Assembly (NCBI GenBank): GCA_037903475.1
Contig: JBAJFG010000082.1
Location: forward strand, 434,001 to 498,000
Origin: Ancylostoma caninum
Taxonomy: Eukaryota > Nematoda > Chromadorea > Rhabditida > Ancylostomatidae
Reading direction: 5' to 3'
DNA: 64,000 nt
Shown: one piece after another, positions 1-10,826 of the stretch
Layout of the letters: each line of letters begins with the position of its first letter
How positions within the stretch are numbered: the stretch's first letter is position 1
The notes under the pieces: model-generated
What the model was told of the DNA's origin: nothing
Databases searched by the model: none
What the model saw: only the letters and a program-made list of their open reading frames with translations
Translations under genes and position numbers: made by a program

Positions 1-1534
1 TCCGCTAAGCTTGATGTTCTTGACATCAACAGTGAGCTTGTATATAGAACACTTTCAAGTCTACCGCTGCGGAATTCCACTTCTCCAGACAATATTCCCC
101 ATACATTCCTCAAAAGGGCTGCTTTAAGATTGACCCCTGTTCTAACAATGATGTTTAACTGGTTCCTGCTCCACGGAGAAGTCCCATCATTGTGGCTATC
201 TAGTCTCGTGCGGCCTATCTTCAAAAAACGAGATAAGGCTAACGTTAAAAATTACGCCCTATTTGTATCACTTCCTCAACGAGCAAAGTACTGGAAAAGA
301 TAGTGTGTAAGCAACTTATGCGCTACCTCCAAAGTAATGAGCTGATTACTAACTGTCAGCATGGATTCTTGCCAAAGAAATCCACGCTCACATCCTTGAT
401 GTCCACGATACCTATTTGGCAGCGAGTGATTGATTCGCATGGCTACGTCACTGCGTGCTTCGTTGACTATACAAAAGCTTTTGATTCAATCCCTTTGGGT
501 CTGCTTTCCATAAAACTCAGGGCATACCGACTGAGTGGCTGTCTTTTGAAGTTTTTTTTTCGAATGGACGATCACAAAGAGTGCTGGTTAATGGTGCTTT
601 CTCTGACAGTTATTTTACTCCCAGCGGAGTCCCTCAAGGGACCTGTCTAGGGCCGTTAACGTTCTTACTCTATATAAACGATCTGCCTCAAAACCTCACT
701 GATGGTGTTCATTGTTCCATATACGCTGACGATTCTAAATTTTTCTCAATGAATGATACAACTGCCCTCCAACAAGCACTTGATGCCCTTTTTGTCTAGT
801 CTAACAAGTGGCAGCTTGATATATCCTACGAAAAGACTACCATCATGTGCATTGGTCGCAGCCATCCAAAAACCTGCTCATTCCTTCTGGGAAATCATCA
901 GCTGTGTATTTCAAATTCAGTCCGTGATCTTGGAGTGGCCTACTGCGATAAGCTTTCATCTGACAAATATATCGAGGAAATCACATCCAAGGCGTTTGTA
1001 AGGTCAAACTTCATCCTGCGCGCATTTAAAACTCGCAATGTAAACACCCTTTTTGGTCTCTTTGTAACCTACGTACGACCAATTCTTGAATACTGCACTC
1101 CACTCTGGTCACCCTCTAAACAGTACTACATCGAAAAGCTCGAAAAAGTTCAAATCAGATTTACAAAGCAAATATTTGCAAGGAATGGAAATTTTCAGGA
1201 TAGTTATTCACAACGGTTAGCTCGTCTAAATAGTAGCACGTTGCAACTGAGACGAATAATCTATGATCAGACCCTTCTTTTTAAGATTATAATGGAAATA
1301 GTTGATATTGATAAACAAGTGCTTCTGAGATTCTCTAGCTTGAACGGAAGGACTAGAGGCCATCATTTACGGGTTGCCGTTGAGCGATTTCACACTCGAC
1401 AATTCCGCGACTCATTCATAGGGCGTGCTCCTAAGCTATGGAATGAACTGCCACAGTCTCTGTTGCTATCAACTTCTCCAGCAAAGTTTGGTGAAGGTCT
1501 CTTAACCTTTTTACAACAAGGTGGTCGCTTTTGA
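1..1534 (+). pseudogene. CR1-A reverse transcriptase, frameshifted
   Basis: The protein is an RNA-dependent DNA polymerase of a non-LTR element. Frame 1 from base 1 gives the start of the RT domain (a PDNIP.F..K motif, then RPIFKKRDK and a degenerate NYRP..S block). It shifts near 300 into a frame with HGFLPKKST and FVDYTKAFDSI (motif A, catalytic D). It shifts again near 600 into SGVPQGTCLGPLTFLLYIND and YADDSKFF, which carries the catalytic pair. After a further break, 845-1534 is an open 229-residue C-terminal part with the usual YVRPILEYCTPLWSP thumb motif and the terminal RAPKLWNELP block. At least three frameshifts mean it is not functional. Confidence 0.85.
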
Positions 1535-1997
1535 CTTTACGTTTTGTCATTCTTCTTGACGTTCACAGGCTGATCTTTTCAGGATTTCCTCCAATCACGT
1601 TCCTCCTTCCAGTTTCCTAACGTTTCTTTCTAATGCTAAAGTTGTAATTTTTTCTTCCCTAATGCTCTGTCGTGACATCCTACTGAGTTGTTCGCTTGTG
1701 ATGTATGATAAGCACGTGACATTCCGGAGTAAAGAATGACCTTTACTAACTGAGCTGATGAGCCCCTCAGTGAAGCCGACATGTGAGCATTGGTGGTGTT
1801 GACGGACCTACCAAGTTGGCACCCGGAGCCGCTTTCCACCCTATGCGACTTGCAGTGTTGGCCGGCCACTGCTCTTCGCCACCAACAGTCTCACTCCCTA
1901 CCCCGTAATTTCACCTAGGCTGTGTTTAGTTACTATCGGTCTATTTGATATCGATTTTTCTCATCCTGGTATGATTGCATTGTTACCGATAATTACG

Positions 1998-2026
1998 AAT
2001 AAATAAATAAATAAATAAATAAAAAA
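1998..2026 (+). repeat. (AAAT)n 3' tail of CR1-A
   Basis: Six tandem AAAT units followed by an A run. CR1-type elements end in short tandem repeats rather than a long poly(A), so this marks the 3' end of the element. Confidence 0.75.
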
Positions 2027-2039
2027 CTCGAAATCACAA

Positions 2040-2610
2040 TACTACAACACTGCTGTCAACGCTCGACTAGGTTGGAGAAGGCTGCAGCGGATCACACCCT
2101 CACAGCACCACCAAACTCCTGACACAACCTCCCTAAAAGGAAGTTCTGGTTTAGGAGAACTTGGAAATGGGAAGAAGCCTCTACCCATACCCATTCGTAT
2201 TTCGTGTTATTGTACAGAAACCAAGTTTCACCAACTGTAAGTACATTACCTAAAAATGGGTCGTTTCGGGACGAAGATTTAGGTTAGAAAATTAGTCACG
2301 CCAGGTAAGACGCTGTTCATCAGTAAGATCGTGTACTGTTCACGTCCACACCTTTTTTAACCTGTTGGTTGAAGTCAGATGCTTTGAAGCCTATAGTATA
2401 GTGAGCATCCATCCCTCCTCTCATCATCCGGATTGTAAGATCCGGTTCAGGTTCCATGGCTCTCCTCAACGCCTGATCGTCCAGCGACATCGCGCGACCA
2501 CTACCATGATTACATTTGAGTTTAAAATCGTAGGATGAAAACTTCTCGAACAGCTAATTCACTGTCCCTTGGTAAGGCGATTCCAAATTAAAGCAAATAC
2601 ACAATTACCG
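2040..2610 (-). pseudogene. mariner-like transposase, degenerate
   Basis: Read on the minus strand, the interval matches the order of a mariner transposase. The HTH region has a KFSSYDF stretch then HGSGRAMSLDDQALRRAMEP, followed by a region of the WVPHELT kind (seen as VWT..VHDLTDEQR), then RPETTHF..., a degenerate first-aspartate region (LTVGETWFLYNN), and VWWCCEGVIRCSLLQP, the counterpart of the family's VWWDxKGIIHxELLPP block. There are several stops and shifts. The C-terminal catalytic part is missing, so this is a 5'-to-middle fragment. Family assignment is by motif recall; no search was run. Confidence 0.7.
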
Positions 2611-3819
2611 AACACTCCAGGTGACCCAGATTGAAGTCATTAAGTACGACGACCCAAGAGTCGCATCGGTTTATCATTTTTTAGCGACTCAACAAGAAGG
2701 AAATGAAAAGAAACAGCCAGGATTTTGGAAAAGGAGGAAGAGCCCTTCCAGAAGGTCACACAAATTAGCTCGAAATTGCTCAAATTCCACAGAAGAGGAA
2801 TTTTATTTGTGCATACCTCAAAAGGGCAATTGATTCCGCACCAACCTAATACATATCAGTGCTGTACGAGTACCGAGAAGGAGTTGAGCAAGACCGCTGC
2901 CAACCTGAAGTCCCACTTGCGAGACGACTGGGGACCTTCACCAAGGCCGCAAGAGATACTTTCTAGCAACACCCTCATGTGGCGTATGGCACGGATAGTA
3001 GAACAGAGTCGCGGTATCTTACTTCTTTGAAGTACGAGGCTAGAAAATTAAGCGATCCATACTTAACCGGCAACCTGTACTGTGATTTTTGGCGCTATCT
3101 ACTGCACTGCTCGGAAACACTTCTCTTCCTCGGCAATACCTACGCCATTTTATTCCAGGAGATTGGTCTGATCAACCCATTGACGACAGCTCGTTCAAGA
3201 GAAATTTCTTTTTTATCGCTACAAATGTCATGAAAAGGATGAGATTTCGATAAGAAGAAAGATTGCGCTACATTTCTTGTGTAGATGATGGGAGTATTCT
3301 GAATAGAAGTTACATCTTCTGCATAGAACACGTTCGTTACATCTTACACTTCCTTATTCAACAACTAGAACCATACGAACGTATATGCTTCCGAGACATT
3401 TCCTTGTAGCACTCAAAACACCTTTTACGAACTTCCTCCAGCCTTGAAGGAGGTAAGAAGTGTTTAGATTTGTCTTTTTTCTGGTCTAATCAACATAGTA
3501 ACTTTCCAGAACTAGATTTGAGATTATTTCTGCAAAGTCTCCATTTAAGTACTAATTCTGTTATCGTAACAGTGTGAAACTATGCAGTTCTGTTCGGAGA
3601 CGACCGCGTTTGTCGTTGCCTCCGAAGAACTTTTCTTCGTCTTCGTTCTGTCGCTGGCGAGACTTCGCCAGCCCATAAATGAGACGTTTGCCGTCTTTCA
3701 GGTCTACCTCTTTATTGACGTTGTCATAGTGGGCAGAATTTGAGCGGCCACAACTTTCTCCTCTGTTTTCTTCGCTTTCAGATATCGCTGCCAGTTGTCA
3801 TTCGTCTTGTCAGAGGAAT
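2611..3819. other. no recognisable gene
   Basis: Several short open frames, none with a motif I know. The only structure noted is a perfect 8-bp hairpin at 3653-3672 (GCTGGCGA / TCGCCAGC, 4-nt loop) in a CTTCG-rich stretch. Confidence 0.5.
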
Positions 3820-3826
3820 ACGTGGT

Positions 3827-5108
3827 CAGGGTCAAGCGTGTGTCGATAAATTATCAAGGGGGGGGGGTCGTATGGGGGGGGTGGGGAAAGAAGAGGGTCG
3901 TAAGAGGGGGGTAGTGGTCGGGAGGGGGTGCCTTAGTGTGGAATAGGAGGTAGAAAAAAAGGTAGAAAAAACGGAAGAAGTGGGACACTGAACTATCCAT
4001 ACACAGAATTTGTTTTGACGTGATTAAACGACTTTAACAGTATGATTTCAATAGTGAAAAGTGGGGGTTATAGGCTGAAATTTTCACACGTCCGTACTGA
4101 AAGTCCTACTCAGTCTTGCAGGCCGGTAAAAAGTCATTTTATGGACCCTACCCAATGTGCTTTACCCCCAAGTTTCAGGTCTCCAGCTCAAGAAGAAAGA
4201 TTCAGCACGGGAATTACGGAGATGAGGTTTCGTCGATAAAAATGGCCTTTTTTCCATGTTTTTATCGACGGAGTTGAATCGCGGTGGAAGCAGCTGCAGA
4301 AAAACGAGCTGTACTGCCTGAAAGCGCGAACCTTCGACTACTAGAAACCTGAAAAAAATTGGGACTTCAACGAGCCAGATCTTCTGATATTCGTGTCCGA
4401 CTACAACCATGCCTCTGAACGAGTCAAAATTTTAGGCTGAAATTTTCGTACGTCCGTACTGGAAGTCCTACCCAGTCTTCCACCCCTATAAACAGTTATT
4501 TCGTGCTTTACGGTCGATCATCTCGAATCTACTACAAGCGCGTGTCATTTTACGCCATGCAAAAATTCTAGCCTCGGGGGGGGATCGAACCCTTGACCAT
4601 GTCGATGATGTTTATGGTTGTTTTTCGTGAAGAATACGAAGGTATTTCGTTTAGAAACTCTGCACGGACGCTTTCAGACTGAAATTCGCTCACCCCACAC
4701 GCTTTAACCCTCAGCAAAAATTTTAGCCTCGGTAGGGATCGAACCCTTCACCATGTAGATGATGTATATAGATGTTTTTTCTTGACGTGTTCGAGCCTCA
4801 TTAGTCAAGTAAGCAACATTGCATAGTTAATGCACGTTTTTTGTCCACCGCGTACATTCCAACGTTTTCCAAAAAACATCCAAACAACTAGTTAGATACA
4901 AAAGAGCCTCTTTCTCCTTCCTATGCTCTGGCTCCACCACACCTTTCGCAGTACGAACACCTGAAATGGGATATCTAAATATCTAAATTCTGCAAGCATA
5001 GAAGGAAATTTGTGTGCAAAGAGGGGGTCGTACTTTTGGTGGCTGAAAGGTGAAAGGGGGGGGGTCGTATGGGGATCGACTTTTTACCATCATCATGCTT
5101 GATCCTGC
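3827..5108 (+). mobile_element. hAT-like non-autonomous transposon, copy 1
   Basis: The left end reads CAGGGTCAAGCGTG (3827-3840) and the right end, reverse-complemented, reads GCAGGATCAAGCATG, giving imperfect terminal inverted repeats. The flanks are TACGTGGT (3819-3826) and CACGTGGT (5109-5116 less one base), a 7/8 match. CAGGG termini with an 8-bp duplication are the hAT signature. No transposase is present. G-runs flank the body at 3860-3930 and 5055-5067. A second copy in inverted orientation is at 54980-56520; the shared interior runs from about 3931 to 5108. The interior contains an 82-codon open frame on the minus strand (4162-4410) that recurs in the other copy; I do not think it is a gene. 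Confidence 0.7.
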
Positions 5109-5116
5109 ACGTGGTA

Positions 5117-7660
5117 GAGATGTTTATTCTAGCCCACCTTCATCTTCACTTCATCAGTCCATTGCCACGTTTGCCTGACAATAATACGGCAACCTGGTTT
5201 TGTCGTGACAAGCTCAGAATGTGTAAGTTGTATAGAGGCTCTGGTTGCGTTCATTCAGGTCTCGCCGACGGTCGTGGTCGGTAGGAACTTGATGTTAGAA
5301 GTCATACTGGCTCCCTTCTCTATGAACCAACACCACTTGATTGTTTTTCGCGCCTTCTTTTCTAATGGTGTGATTTTCAAGATGCAGATAAGCGAACGGT
5401 TTTGCTTGGCCACGGTCTCGTGAGGTACAACATTTGCGTCGGTAAGTTTTTGATCGCGATATCAAACGAAGTCGATCCGTGTTTTCGCGTTGCCACTGTA
5501 ATCACTACTAGAGCTACACTGAGTTACTTTTGGTGTTTTCTCGAAATCCATTAAATTCCGTCCCAACGGTTGTTTTAATTCTGCACTTGTATTGTTATTC
5601 ATGACTTGCATCTCCTTGTGCTCTCTATTGTTTTGCTGTACGCCACATTCTAAGAGAATCCTTGCCATCACTGTCGCCCATGCGACATTCGTTTTGGTTT
5701 GTACCGATTATCGACTACTCTTGTAGTCAGCCAGCGATTCTCTACCCAAGATCGTTATGTGCCGCAATTGGTGTCGCTGACGAAGGCGTAAATTGCGTCC
5801 GGAACTAAACTCACACCATTTTCTTGCCTGTTCAGTCTTGAAATTGGTGATATTCACAACTTCTTGTACTTTCAGTACACTTGCTTTTTGGTAGCGATTA
5901 TTTCTCTTGTTCGAATTTGGGTGTCTGACATAAATTTGCATCGCAAAGCAGACGAAGCTTTTGCCTAGGTTTGGTGAGGTTCATCTCGATGATGATGAAG
6001 AGAGCTTCAACAATCGAGCCACGTGTATCATATTTTATTGCAATTGCGGTAACGGACAATAAAAAGCTTTGAATCCAAGGAGCTAATAATGTTCAAGTGT
6101 TGCAGTCAAACTATCCGCGAAAGGAATTGTTGGGAAAGATTTCCGGCAGGATATTCGCGAGATTCAAAGTTCAGCTCAGTGCGGCGCAGATGCAGACGCA
6201 CTTCAGCCATCACAAAAAAAGGTGGGCTTTCAATGGGCAAGCTAGGAAGACCTGAGTGAGCTTCTACCCTTTGCACCACGAACTTGAGTGAATTTTTCAA
6301 TATTTAGGTGCCAAGCTAAAACCAGAGCGGAGTATCTCCTAATAAGGAGCATGCCTTTAGCCTCAGAAAGAGGAAAGGGGAAGATTGAGTAAGGTTCCTT
6401 ACTCCCATCGGAAAGATTATTTCGCAATTCATCATGAATGAGAGCTGAAGAGCAAAGAGATTGCATGGATGTGGTTACTGAGCCTTAGCTGCAAGCGAAT
6501 TTGGAGCCTAAGTGAGCAGAATTGAAGAAATGAAGCTCGTGCATTTCTTATCTAATTCATTTCTCCACCGGTTATCCTTCCTGACGCATCTTTTCTCATG
6601 CAGCATAATTCGCCAGAATTTAAGCAAACAGGCACAGGCCTTCTAAAAAAAAACTCGTATGGTGCTCATCCACTAATTACAAGGTCTCACCCCTTTTTTT
6701 TGCGAAACTTCCTGAAATGCCCGAGAAAGGCCTAGGCCCTAGGTGAATGGAGTTTTTTTGGAGCCGTGATACACTTCCTCTGCACATTTTTTCGTTCTGG
6801 ATACCAATAGATACCAAACGAGAGAGATCTGAAAGAGGTGTTGCGCCCAGATATTTTCTCAATAAACCTTCAAAAATCGAACAAAATCGGGACCGAAACA
6901 GAGCACTGCTTTGCTCTGGCTCGGTTTCTTCAGAGTTTACCTCGCCCAAAGGTAACGTGGCGCACGGGCCTGAGGCAGAGCGCCGGGAAGCGGCGTTCTC
7001 ACTCGGAACCGTGCACTAGGTTACCTTTGAGCTAAGAAAACTCGGTTTCTTAGGAGTTTTCCTAGGCCAGAGGATACTTTATAGACAAAGTCGCCAACTG
7101 AATGCCGAAACTATGTAAATAGCAGAGATATCTTACAAATCTTAGTCTTCATGCACATAAATCAGTTATTGTAGAGGCCGATTTCTGATGAATGGAGTAT
7201 GATTTAAAATGGAAAATTGTCAAAGGAATTTCAAAGTGTTGGTTTAGAACTGTTGGCAAATTGATTGTGACATATCGCTCTCGATGATCAATATAACTTT
7301 CCTCACCGGTGTTAAACGTCGATGATTTTGAGGACGGCGAGATCCCACCTGAGTCAAATGCAGTTGATGAACATGTAAATGTGTGGTTCACTGGCCACAT
7401 GATTACTTACATTCATAAAAATCACCTAACTGATTCCAGAATATTGAAGAAGATATTCAGAGCGATCACTGAACGGAGGACTCGTTGCGATTCTCAGCCC
7501 GACAACTTTTGTTACACAAGAAAATTATGAAGAGAAATTGTAATGGAAAGTGAAGGGACTGCTAGGTGACCTTTCCGAGAAATGATATTGGGTAGTAGGG
7601 CATAATTAATATAGTATTTCAAAGTACAAATCTACATTTCGTTTACATTATATATATATA
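5117..7660. other. no recognisable gene; one large imperfect hairpin
   Basis: Minus-strand frames at 5116-5941 read as weak protein-like text with stops but match nothing I can name. At 6944-6967 and 7009-7032 there is a 24-bp inverted repeat (20 of 24 matching, centred on AAAGGTAAC) whose loop is itself GC-rich and self-complementary. A motif CTCGGTTTCTT occurs twice, near 6920 and 7042. Nothing else was recognised. Confidence 0.4.
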
Positions 7661-7691
7661 CCAGTCTGGCCGTCCGGCTGACGCCGGACTT
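7661..7691 (-). mobile_element. Helitron-like 3' terminus (hairpin + CTGG-T)
   Basis: On the minus strand this reads GTCCGGC-GTCA-GCCGGAC, then seven bases, then CTGG followed by T. Helitrons end in a GC-rich hairpin a few bases before CTRR and insert before a T. An outer stem (GTCTGG/CCAGAC) extends the hairpin. The same arrangement with the same spacing recurs at 42759-42793, with compensating base changes. Similarity between the two loci stops right after CTGGT. No Rep/helicase gene is visible, so the element would be non-autonomous. Confidence 0.5.
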
Positions 7692-8269
7692 CCAGACTTT
7701 TCCTTCATCCCTTCTTCATTCAAATAAAGTCACAGCTATTCCACATTTTTGCTATAATGTGTTCCACACCCTTTCCATTGCTTTTTCTCATGTAAAAATG
7801 CACTTATCAAAAAGGATTAACCTTCTCGCAGCAATAACTATATATAACCGGTTCAACCTGTATTGACCGCAGAAAATGGTCTATCATTCTTTGTTTGTTA
7901 TAACTGGTCAAGTGATAAGAGTCAGAACATATAAAAGTGGAGGATCGTGAAATGATGCTTTTGCTTCTCCCAGGTTGTTATGTGGATCTTTTGTTATTGG
8001 CCTAACGTTTCGACGAGAACGTCTTTGTCAAAGGCCTGAAAGTGGTGTGGAGTTCAAATTCACGTTCTCAGCCACCAAATGTTTCCTCCCTCTTGGCTAG
8101 TCCGGCATTGTTCTGGACTCACCAAAGAGAACCACTTTAAGGGGCAAGGCGAACCAACCTCTAGAATCCACCGCTGTTCGAATGTTCGCACCGATGCAGA
8201 CACTCTTCGCGAACGACTGAGTGTCACTGTGCACCATAGATGGTATATAAGTGCGATTATCGCGCCAAT

Positions 8270-8782
8270 CTACAGCTTGCATAGTGATAGGAAGGGAAGA
8301 AAGTCATTAGTGATTGGCAGACATTCGTTGCGGTTGTTCATGCTCGGATTCCTTGCGGATATCCAGAGCGCTTCTAATGCCTTCCTCGCCGTGATATCCG
8401 TTTCGCAGCTCAATATCGTACACATCACATCAAATTCAGAACCGTTGTGTTTTTCGTGCTTGTGTTTTCCGAGCGGAGATATTAGGCTTCCGCGACGCTT
8501 ACTAGCCAAATGTTCTTTGACGCGAATGCTGAGCATTCGGCCAGTTTCTCCTATATATAACGCGCCACAGTTCAAACATGTAAGTTGATAAATTACCCCT
8601 GCCTTCGAACAATCTCCGGTTTTACCATGTGGACAGACTATGCAATCAGTTGATATGCACTGCTTATCGTAAAGTCTATTCCGAACCAACTGTTTCTTGA
8701 TGTTATCATTAGGAATGTTCACTAAGGTAACATCGTTGTGCAGTTGAGCTCGGACCAGACATCGTCGTATGTCTGCCGCCAT
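8270..8782 (-). CDS. PLE GIY-YIG endonuclease domain, left copy
   Basis: A 170-residue open frame. Residues 1-13 repeat the end of the RT frame because of the 46-bp tandem duplication. A cysteine cluster (C42, C47, C50, C58) precedes IYQLTC (64-69) and YIGET (76-80), the degenerate GIY and YIG motifs. These are followed by R82, R87 and E90-H91, the usual catalytic arginine/glutamate region. In intact PLEs this nuclease nicks target DNA and is fused in frame to the RT. Here the fusion is broken, so it is best seen as a domain remnant that is still open. The plus-sense copy at 10314-10826 encodes the same protein. Confidence 0.75.
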   Translation of the reverse strand: MAADIRRCLVRAQLHNDVTLVNIPNDNIKKQLVRNRLYDKQCISTDCIVCPHGKTGDCSKAGVIYQLTCLNCGALYIGETGRMLSIRVKEHLASKRRGSLISPLGKHKHEKHNGSEFDVMCTILSCETDITARKALEALWISARNPSMNNRNECLPITNDFLPFLSLCKL

Positions 8783-8837
8783 TTCGTCATTGAGCTCGGA
8801 CCAGACATCGTCGTATGTCTGCCGCCATTTCGTCAGA
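8746..8837. repeat. 46-bp tandem duplication at RT/EN junction, left arm
   Basis: Two copies, period 46 bp, starting GAGCTCGGACCAGACATCGT. 46 is not a multiple of 3, so it separates the RT and endonuclease frames. The same duplication is in the other arm at 10261-10352, so it predates formation of the palindrome. Confidence 0.85.
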
Positions 8838-9636
8838 GATGAAGGGAAGACAGAGGGTAAGTTTATCTTCGTGTGCGCTGCGCCGGGTCTCGAAGCGTCT
8901 TAATCGGAATCGACGAGCTAGTGTGTACCCGTTGGTACGCGCAATATTGGAAGCTAACAAGAGCGATTCCTGGCGCTCGTTCTCTCCACTGCTAATCTCC
9001 CGAGCGGTCCTGAACATGTTACCTATAACCGCACGCTTGATGGACGTTGGATGTGCAGACGTTGCATGTACCAGTATGTTCTTAGAATCGGCCTTACGAT
9101 ACCATTTTACTTTCATCATGCCATTGGACAACTTAATCTGGGTGTTAAGGTAGGGCAGCCAGCCGTCTTTGGGGGTTTCACGTGTAAGCTTGATGTGTTC
9201 CGACTATTGATTGAGGATCTTAAAGCATTCATCCATTTCGGACTGAGTCGAAGTTACAATGCAACAGTCGTCAACATATCTACAGTATAACATAGGTAAG
9301 CGCTCTAGTACCGGTTGTTCCATCTTGCTCATGAAACAAATTGCCAAAACAGGCGCAAGTCTTTGGCCCATGGCAAGACCTCGTATTTGAGAAAAGTACT
9401 TCCCTGACTACTTAAATATTGTGCAATTCAAACGTTCCCTTATTAACGTAATCGTGCGGTTTATGCTCAGCCCATACATTTGAATGCTAGCAACGTGAGT
9501 TGTTAACATTTCCGATACAGTCTGTAGAGCTTGGCTGTTTTGAACGTTGGTGTATAAGGAGATCACATCAAATGACTCCATAACACAATCGGGATCAAAA
9601 CAGGAGGCACGTATTTGTTCAAGGAAATGGTTTGTA
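8787..9636 (-). pseudogene. PLE reverse transcriptase, left copy
   Basis: On the minus strand, 9636-9408 gives SFDVISLYTNV (RT motif A, catalytic D). A stop follows, then QIRGLAMGQRLAPVLA (motif B-like) across the loop/arm junction. YCRYVDDC (catalytic YVDD, codons at 9268-9279) follows, and then an open stretch to 8787 with VKWYRKADSKNILVHA and the thumb region. In-frame stops lie before and after YVDD. The open frame ends in LVRAQ and a stop created by the 46-bp duplication at 8746-8837. Not functional as it stands. Confidence 0.8.
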
Positions 9637-9715
9637 TTAATAAATAAATAATAAATAAATAATGAATAAAAATAATAATAAATAATGGTTGAAAAAATAA
9701 TAAAAGAAAAAATAA
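9637..9715. repeat. A/T-rich TAAT/AAAT spacer at palindrome centre
   Basis: Low-complexity AAT/AAAT repeats between the longer left PLE copy and the truncated right copy. It may be tail-like sequence added at the junction when the two copies were made. Confidence 0.6.
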
Positions 9716-10309
9716 TTTTCTCAAATACGAGGTCTTGCCATGGGCCAAAGACTTGCGCCTGTTTTGGCGATTGTTTCATGAGCAAGATGGAACAACCGGT
9801 ACTAGAGCGCTTATAGATATGTTGACGACTGTTGCATTGTAACTTCGACTCAGTCCGAAATGGATGAATGCTTTAAGATCCTCAATCAATAGTCGGAACA
9901 CATCAAGCTTACACGTGAAACCCCCAAAGATGGCTGGCTGCACTACCTTAACACCCAGATTAAGTTGTCCAATGGCATGATGAAAGTAAAATGGTATCGT
10001 AAGGCCGATTCTAAGAACATACTGGTACATGCAACGTCTGCACATCCAACGTCCATCAAGCGTGCGGTTATAGGTAACATGTTCAGGACCGCTTGGGAGA
10101 TTAGCAGTGGAGAGAACGAGCGCCAGGAATCGCTCTTGTTAGCTTCCAATATTGCGCGTACCAACGGGTACACACTAGCTCGTCGATTCCGATTAAGACG
10201 CTTCGAGACCCGGCGCAGCGCACACGAAGATAAACTTACCCTCTGTCTTCCCTTCATCTCTGACGAAATGGCGGCAGACATACGACGATGTCTGGTCCGA
10301 GCTCAATGA
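9716..10309 (+). pseudogene. PLE reverse transcriptase, right copy
   Basis: Plus-strand mirror of the left copy, 5'-truncated: it begins inside the LAMGQRLAPV region. A 14-bp deletion just before the catalytic site (junction near 9813) removes the residues before YVDD and shifts the frame. From 9965 to 10309 the frame is open (114 residues, KVKWYRKADSKNILVHA). It matches the left copy except for one Arg/Trp change near 10098. Confidence 0.8.
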
Positions 10310-10313
10310 CGAA

Positions 10314-10826
10314 ATGGCGGCAGACATACGACGATGTCTGGTCCGAGCTCAACTGCACAACGATGTTACCTTAGTGAACATTCCTAATGATAACATCAAG
10401 AAACAGTTGGTTCGGAATAGACTTTACGATAAGCAGTGCATATCAACTGATTGCATAGTCTGTCCACATGGTAAAACCGGAGATTGTTCGAAGGCAGGGG
10501 TAATTTATCAACTTACATGTTTGAACTGTGGCGCGTTATATATAGGAGAAACTGGCCGAATGCTCAGCATTCGCGTCAAAGAACATTTGGCTAGTAAGCG
10601 TCGCGGAAGCCTAATATCTCCGCTCGGAAAACACAAGCACGAAAAACACAACGGTTCTGAATTTGATGTGATGTGTACGATATTGAGCTGCGAAACGGAT
10701 ATCACGGCGAGGAAGGCATTAGAAGCGCTCTGGATATCCGCAAGGAATCCGAGCATGAACAACCGCAACGAATGTCTGCCAATCACTAATGACTTTCTTC
10801 CCTTCCTATCACTATGCAAGCTGTAG
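10314..10826 (+). CDS. PLE GIY-YIG endonuclease domain, right copy
   Basis: A 170-residue open frame with the same sequence as the left copy (8270-8782): cysteine cluster, IYQLTC, YIGET, R82/R87/E90. It is separated from its RT by the 46-bp duplication at 10261-10352. Downstream 10827-11153 is the non-coding end, containing a hammerhead-like sequence at 11063-11090 (degenerate CUGANGA box, 4-bp stem with a UUCU loop, then GAAAC). Confidence 0.75.
   Translation: MAADIRRCLVRAQLHNDVTLVNIPNDNIKKQLVRNRLYDKQCISTDCIVCPHGKTGDCSKAGVIYQLTCLNCGALYIGETGRMLSIRVKEHLASKRRGSLISPLGKHKHEKHNGSEFDVMCTILSCETDITARKALEALWISARNPSMNNRNECLPITNDFLPFLSLCKL

Larger units (their letters stand above)
1..2026 (+). mobile_element. 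CR1-like non-LTR retrotransposon, 3' part (CR1-A)
   Basis: The interval holds most of a reverse transcriptase in three shifted frames, a roughly 460-bp non-coding 3' region, and a short tandem AAAT tail. CR1/jockey-group elements move by target-primed reverse transcription and usually arrive 5'-truncated, which fits an element entering the window already inside its RT. The 5' limit is outside the window. The tail at 1998-2026 is the expected 3' terminus; I do not see a confident target duplication. Confidence 0.85.

Noticed and set aside
3653..3672. Hairpin as a transcription terminator
   Set aside because: Eukaryotic context; an 8-bp stem without a T-run and no associated gene.
4572..4761. 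tRNA gene suggested by GGTTCGATCCC-like words (also near 55340 and 55490)
   Set aside because: A B-box-like word is present on one strand, but there is no A box at the right distance and no acceptor pairing; it is part of the hAT-like repeat.
5462..5941. Two minus frames resembling a small protein
   Set aside because: No motif, internal stops between them, no splice support.
8079..8588. 169-codon plus frame (and its mirror at 10508-11017)
   Set aside because: Antisense shadow of the GIY-YIG nuclease frame.
9408..9785. 125-codon minus frame treated as one protein
   Set aside because: Its C-terminal part is real PLE RT, but the N-terminal part crosses the AT-rich spacer into antisense of the other arm; a chimera of the palindrome.
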